From Acidimicrobiia bacterium (GTDB lineage Bacteria > Actinomycetota > Acidimicrobiia > Acidimicrobiales > Ilumatobacteraceae): a DNA stretch of 8,937 bases. Location of the stretch: NCBI GenBank assembly GCA_009927565.1, contig RFMT01000388.1:1-8937 (forward strand). Reading direction: 5' to 3'. The position numbers and the translations under genes were made by a program. The notes under the pieces are model-generated. The model ran no database searches. It was not told the DNA's origin and saw nothing but the letters and a program-made list of their open reading frames with translations. Below, in pieces: positions 6,359-8,937 of the stretch (its first letter is position 1; each line of letters begins with the position of its first letter).

Positions 6359-7705
6359 TTATAGAGGTGTGTTGTCGTGTTTACGCTTTTGCAACTTTTC
6401 ACGTTTATCGCTAAGCATCGCGAGTGCGGCGGCGATCTCTCGGCGACTTTCTGCGGGGTCAATCACGCTGTCTACATAGCCACGCTCAGCAGCAATGTAT
6501 GGGTTCAATAAGCGCTCTACATAGTCACGTTCAAATTCTTGACGCTCTTGGGGTGTTGCACGACGCTGCAAAATTGCAGCCGCTTGACCCGCGCCCATAA
6601 CTGCGAGTTCGGCAGTTGGCCACGCCAGGCAAATATCGTTGCCCATCTCTTTTGAGTCCATGACGATGTATGCACCGCCGTAACTTTTGCGCAAGATGAC
6701 GCATACGCGCGGCACTGTTGCGCGCCCGTATGCAAAAACGAGCTGTGCACCGTGACGAATCATGCCTCGCCATTCAAGATCTTTGCCTGGATAAAAACCC
6801 GGCGTATCGACAAGTGTCAAAATTGGAATATTAAACGCGTCGCAAAAGGCAACGAAGCGCGCAGCTTTTTGTGAGGCTTGAATGTCAAGAGTGCCAGCCA
6901 GATTCATCGGTTGATTGGCGACTACGCCGACACTTTGTGCACCGATCGAAATCAGACCAGTGACAATGTTTGGCGCCCATCGCTCGCGTAATTCAAGCAG
7001 GTAGCCGTCGTCGGCAATCGACCGAACTACCGCCTTGACGTCGTAGGCACCAGTTGGATTTTCTGGAATCAGCGCGCCTGCTTCGGGCGTCAGTCGATCG
7101 ACCACATCTGAAGTTGCTACCGCTGCGGCAATCTCATTTACATTGTCGGGCAAAAACGACAGTACGTGTTCGACTTCGGCAAATGCTGTTTGGCGATCGG
7201 AGACAACAAGGTGTGCGACACCACTTTGCTTCGCGTGGATGTCTGATCCACCGAGTTCATCGTTGCTGATAACTACACCGGTGAACTCAGCCACCATTGT
7301 CGGGCCGGTGACAAATGCATATGCCTCGCTTGTCATGATCACGATGTCGCTCAGGCCGATTAATAGAGCGGGCCCAGAAACTGCGGGGCCAGTGACCACC
7401 GTAAAAATCGGAACATATCCAGAACATTTGGCAATTGCTTTTGCCGCGAGACCCCAACCGTGAAGTGCGGCGACACCTTCGACGATGTCGGCGCCAGAAC
7501 TGCCGAGACTCATGATTAGTGGCAAGCCCTTTTCGCGCGCGGTGTCTGCGGCGTGGGCAATCACGCCAGAGGCTTCAGCGCTCAGTGCGCCACGTCGCAC
7601 GGTTTCGTCGACATCAACCCAGACCACTCGTCGCGAGATGTTTTCGAGCCAGCGAACTTCGGCGGCTGCAGCACCCTTGACTGCGCGTTGAAGATGGACT
7701 GTCAC
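6359..7705 (-). CDS. Acyl-CoA carboxylase carboxyltransferase (PccB/AccD5-like beta subunit), N-terminally short
   Basis: This 448-residue protein belongs to the carboxyltransferase family that moves CO2 from biotin to acetyl- or propionyl-CoA. FVTGPTMVAEFTG (131-143) and ELGG (150-153) mark the N-terminal crotonase-like half. VGVVANQPMNLAGTLD (259-274), KAARFVAFCDAFNIP (280-294), LVDTPGF (298-304) and the second oxyanion-hole motif KSYGGAYIVM (340-349) mark the C-terminal half. AWPTAELAVMGA and the end RKHDNTPL are also typical. Family members are about 510-550 residues; here the usual first 70-100 residues are missing. The first oxyanion-hole motif, normally GGARIQEG, reads SSGADIVEG (69-77). 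The start is GTG 7705, 14 bp after the lysR stop; an in-frame stop at 7789-7787 and no upstream start codon rule out a longer protein. No biotin carboxylase or carrier subunit gene is adjacent. The ribosome-binding site is weak, so coupling to lysR is likely. Confidence 0.88.
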   Translation of the reverse strand: MTVHLQRAVKGAAAAEVRWLENISRRVVWVDVDETVRRGALSAEASGVIAHAADTAREKGLPLIMSLGSSGADIVEGVAALHGWGLAAKAIAKCSGYVPIFTVVTGPAVSGPALLIGLSDIVIMTSEAYAFVTGPTMVAEFTGVVISNDELGGSDIHAKQSGVAHLVVSDRQTAFAEVEHVLSFLPDNVNEIAAAVATSDVVDRLTPEAGALIPENPTGAYDVKAVVRSIADDGYLLELRERWAPNIVTGLISIGAQSVGVVANQPMNLAGTLDIQASQKAARFVAFCDAFNIPILTLVDTPGFYPGKDLEWRGMIRHGAQLVFAYGRATVPRVCVILRKSYGGAYIVMDSKEMGNDICLAWPTAELAVMGAGQAAAILQRRATPQERQEFERDYVERLLNPYIAAERGYVDSVIDPAESRREIAAALAMLSDKREKLQKRKHDNTPL

Positions 7706-7719
7706 GGCATCAAGACTAG

Positions 7720-8658
7720 TTATGGCTTGCGATTCAGCGGGAATGCTTCTTTGCCGATGTGAATGCCAGGCTGTTTGTCGCCATATTTAGTTACGACCTC
7801 GCGAATGAGAGTTGTAATCGCCGACGTCGATTTGCTTGGCAGTGGGCGAGCGCGTTGCACGAGACCGACAACTCGTCGTGGCAATTCAGGAATCGCGACA
7901 CGTTTGAATTCGCCTTTGATCCAGCCCGGTGCGGCGGTGGCGGGCACAACTGCGGCACCAAAACCCTCGAAGGCCAGTGAAGTCAAAAGACGAACTCCGT
8001 CGATTTCGGCTTGTGGAGTCAAGACGAGACGTTGCGCACCAGCCGCACGATCGAGAATCTTTCGCTGCGAATTATTTTTTGGTGGCAGCAGCAACGGTCG
8101 CGAAGAAAGTTCTTTGATCGTGATCGTTTGCAGTTTCGACCATTCGTGATCTGCATGCACAAGAAGCACTAGGTCTTCGGCGAATAGAGGTGTTGAAAGC
8201 AAATTGTCATCTTCAATTGGAAGGTGCAAAATCGCCGCGTCAAGTGATCCATTCAAAAGACGTGGAATTAAATTGAGCGTGCTGCCTTCGGCGATGGTGA
8301 CTCGAATTTTCGGAAATTGCGTGGCGAGTTGCGGCAGAAACTTTGGCATCAGCCAGCGACCCGTCGTGCCGATGCAGCCTAAAAGTGTTTCGCCTTCGAC
8401 CTCTGAATCTTTCGAGTGCACATCGGCGGCGATGTCTTGAATCTGGTTGAGTACGCGGCGAGCGCGTTCGACGACGAGTTCGCCGTCTTCGGTGAGGCGA
8501 CCCGACGAGCGATCTACAAGCGATGTGGTGAGCTCTTTTTCAAGGCGCGAAATGTGAGCCGAGACGTTGCTTTGAACTGTGGATAAAGCCCGGGCGGCGC
8601 CAGAGAACGACCCGTGGTCGGCAATTGAAATAAGTACTTCAAGCTGGCGGAGTTCCAT
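7720..8658 (-). CDS. LysR-family transcriptional regulator
   Basis: This 312-residue protein has the classic LysR layout. Residues 1-60 are a winged helix-turn-helix (MELRQLEVLISIADHGSFSGAARAL, then QSNVSAHISRLEKEL at 29-43). A linker helix runs from about 60 to 85, and from about residue 90 to 295 there is a two-lobed effector-binding domain. That domain opens LLGCIGTTGRWLMPKFLPQL and contains LNGSLDAAILHLP at 135-147. Length is normal. The carboxyltransferase starts 14 bp downstream on the same strand, an arrangement that suggests co-transcription rather than the usual divergent LysR target. The divergently transcribed neighbour is the 6C small RNA, so the shared upstream region could place that RNA under its control; this is inference. 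The start ATG at 8658 has only a weak AGAG ribosome-binding site. The effector is unknown. Confidence 0.96.
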   Translation of the reverse strand: MELRQLEVLISIADHGSFSGAARALSTVQSNVSAHISRLEKELTTSLVDRSSGRLTEDGELVVERARRVLNQIQDIAADVHSKDSEVEGETLLGCIGTTGRWLMPKFLPQLATQFPKIRVTIAEGSTLNLIPRLLNGSLDAAILHLPIEDDNLLSTPLFAEDLVLLVHADHEWSKLQTITIKELSSRPLLLPPKNNSQRKILDRAAGAQRLVLTPQAEIDGVRLLTSLAFEGFGAAVVPATAAPGWIKGEFKRVAIPELPRRVVGLVQRARPLPSKSTSAITTLIREVVTKYGDKQPGIHIGKEAFPLNRKP

Positions 8659-8666
8659 CTCTAAAA

Positions 8667-8683
8667 ATGATAGGGGGTATCGT
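8667..8683. promoter_or_regulatory. Palindrome upstream of lysR, possible operator
   Basis: GATA (8669-8672) and TATC (8678-8681) are perfect inverted arms around GGGGG, extended by one mismatched and one matched pair. The site lies 8-25 bp upstream of the lysR ATG and just upstream of the 6C promoter. LysR proteins usually bind interrupted palindromes near their own promoters, so an autoregulatory site is plausible. It does not fit a clean T-N11-A box. Confidence 0.25.
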
Positions 8684-8693
8684 GCCGTTCGCC

Positions 8694-8723
8694 TTGAGAT
8701 ATAGGTGGCCGATGAGGCATAAT
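8694..8723 (+). promoter_or_regulatory. Sigma70-like promoter of the 6C small RNA
   Basis: TTGAGA (8694-8699) and CATAAT (8718-8723) each match five of six consensus bases and are 18 bp apart. Predicted initiation near 8730 falls about five bases before the first hairpin of the small RNA. This is the best-formed promoter in the window and supports an independent transcript. Confidence 0.7.
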
Positions 8724-8729
8724 TAAAAC

Positions 8730-8840
8730 ATCACAGATAAGACCTCCCCCAAGGCTTATCTAGAACGGCTAGAGCGCTTCCCCCAAGTGCTTTAGTTAAA
8801 GGTTGAGAGGCCCCGCCAAAGAGCGGGGCCTTTCCCGTTT
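8730..8840 (+). ncRNA. 6C-type small RNA
   Basis: Two consecutive hairpins expose C-rich loops, the defining trait of the actinobacterial 6C RNA. Hairpin 1 pairs AGATAAG (8735-8741) with CTTATCT (8755-8761), has a bulged A8742, a CCT/AGG top stem and the loop CCCCCA (8746-8751). Hairpin 2 is an 11-bp stem (8769-8779 with 8785-8795, two G-U pairs) with the loop CCCCC (8780-8784). A terminator hairpin follows. No open reading frame explains this region. In mycobacteria and Streptomyces, 6C RNA is expressed as a stable small RNA, and the mycobacterial one pairs its C-rich loops with G-rich mRNA sites. Here each loop run has five Cs rather than six. The loop context CCTCCCCC is complementary to Shine-Dalgarno-like purine tracts, which would suit blocking translation. 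It lies between lysR (divergent) and aconitase (convergent). The 5' end is inferred from the promoter. Confidence 0.88.
8805..8840 (+). terminator. Intrinsic terminator of the 6C RNA, possibly bidirectional
   Basis: AGGCCCCGC (8808-8816) pairs perfectly with GCGGGGCCT (8823-8831) around CAAAGA, and the stem extends three more pairs to 8805/8834 with one G-U. The tail TTTCCCGTTT is only moderately T-rich; a run of six Ts follows at 8850-8855. The same hairpin lies 12 bp beyond the aconitase stop on the minus strand and could serve both transcripts. Confidence 0.75.
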
Positions 8841-8846
8841 CAGGGC

Positions 8847-8937
8847 CTATTTTTTGGAGCGTTTGACTTTTTCGCGAACGACGTTGAGTGCGCTGCCGGC
8901 TTTGAACCATTTCACTTGCTCAGGCGAGAAAGTGTGG
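8847..8937 (-). CDS. acn: Aconitate hydratase, mitochondrial type, C-terminal fragment
   Basis: The last 29 codons and the TAG stop (8849-8847) are present; the gene enters from beyond base 8937. The peptide HTFSPEQVKWFKAGSALN (18 residues) closely matches the end of eukaryotic mitochondrial aconitase, where an 'NHTF-x-x-x-Q-I-E-W-F-R-A-G-S-A-L-N' segment closes the swivel domain. A lysine-rich tail (VREKVKRSKK) follows. The AcnA/IRP1-type bacterial aconitases end differently ('YYRNGGILQYVLR'), so this should be the mitochondrial-type subfamily. The enzyme isomerises citrate to isocitrate through a 4Fe-4S cluster, the step between the citrate synthase and isocitrate dehydrogenase in this window. 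The iron-sulfur cysteines are outside the window. It converges on the 6C RNA, with only a few bases between them. Confidence 0.82.
   Translation of the reverse strand, partial: HTFSPEQVKWFKAGSALNVVREKVKRSKK

Noticed and set aside
8659..8690. GGGGG upstream of lysR as a 6C RNA target
   Set aside because: The G-run is on the plus strand; the lysR transcript would carry CCCCC there and could not pair with the C-rich loops.

Overview
The window looks like a stretch of chromosome from a free-living actinobacterium of moderate GC content. The main taxonomic clue is a 6C-type small RNA, a class known from Actinobacteria. Supporting clues are a mycobacterial-style set of enzymes: an acyl-CoA dehydrogenase, a PccB-family carboxyltransferase, a eukaryotic-type NADP isocitrate dehydrogenase and a PIG3-type quinone oxidoreductase. 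A lineage such as Acidimicrobiia would fit, but that placement is an inference from gene style and was not tested. No mobile element, phage gene, CRISPR array or obvious foreign island is visible.

Layout. Positions 1-109 (minus) hold the first 36 codons of a PanB-like (ketopantoate hydroxymethyltransferase family) gene. A tRNA-Val(GAC) gene follows on the plus strand at 198-270. Positions 305-2754 (minus) are a two-gene unit: an acyl-CoA dehydrogenase upstream and, 47 bp downstream, a metallo-beta-lactamase-fold alkyl-sulfatase-like hydrolase. A 69-bp divergent promoter region (2755-2823) separates it from a plus-strand pair, NADP-isocitrate dehydrogenase and an NAD(P)H:quinone oxidoreductase, 2824-5028, spaced by 3 nt. 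The oxidoreductase ends in a 17-bp tail-to-tail overlap with citrate synthase. Reading on the minus strand, the order is LysR regulator, short acyl-CoA carboxyltransferase, citrate synthase (8658 down to 5012). Divergent from lysR is a 6C small RNA with its own good sigma70-like promoter and a GC-rich terminator (about 8694-8840). Tail-to-tail with that RNA lies the last 29 codons of a mitochondrial-type aconitase (8847-8937, minus).

How it fits together. The window carries the enzymes of the first three TCA steps: citrate synthase, aconitase (C-terminus only) and isocitrate dehydrogenase. They sit beside genes for acyl-CoA turnover (acyl-CoA dehydrogenase, biotin-dependent carboxyltransferase) and one NADPH-using oxidoreductase. 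The theme is acetyl-/propionyl-CoA entry into central metabolism and NADPH supply. The least ordinary items are the 6C RNA between lysR and aconitase, the tRNA-Val with C33 and a mismatched T stem, and the N-terminally short carboxyltransferase with an altered first oxyanion-hole motif. There is no gene-free stretch longer than 300 bases. I do not see a wholly new system here.
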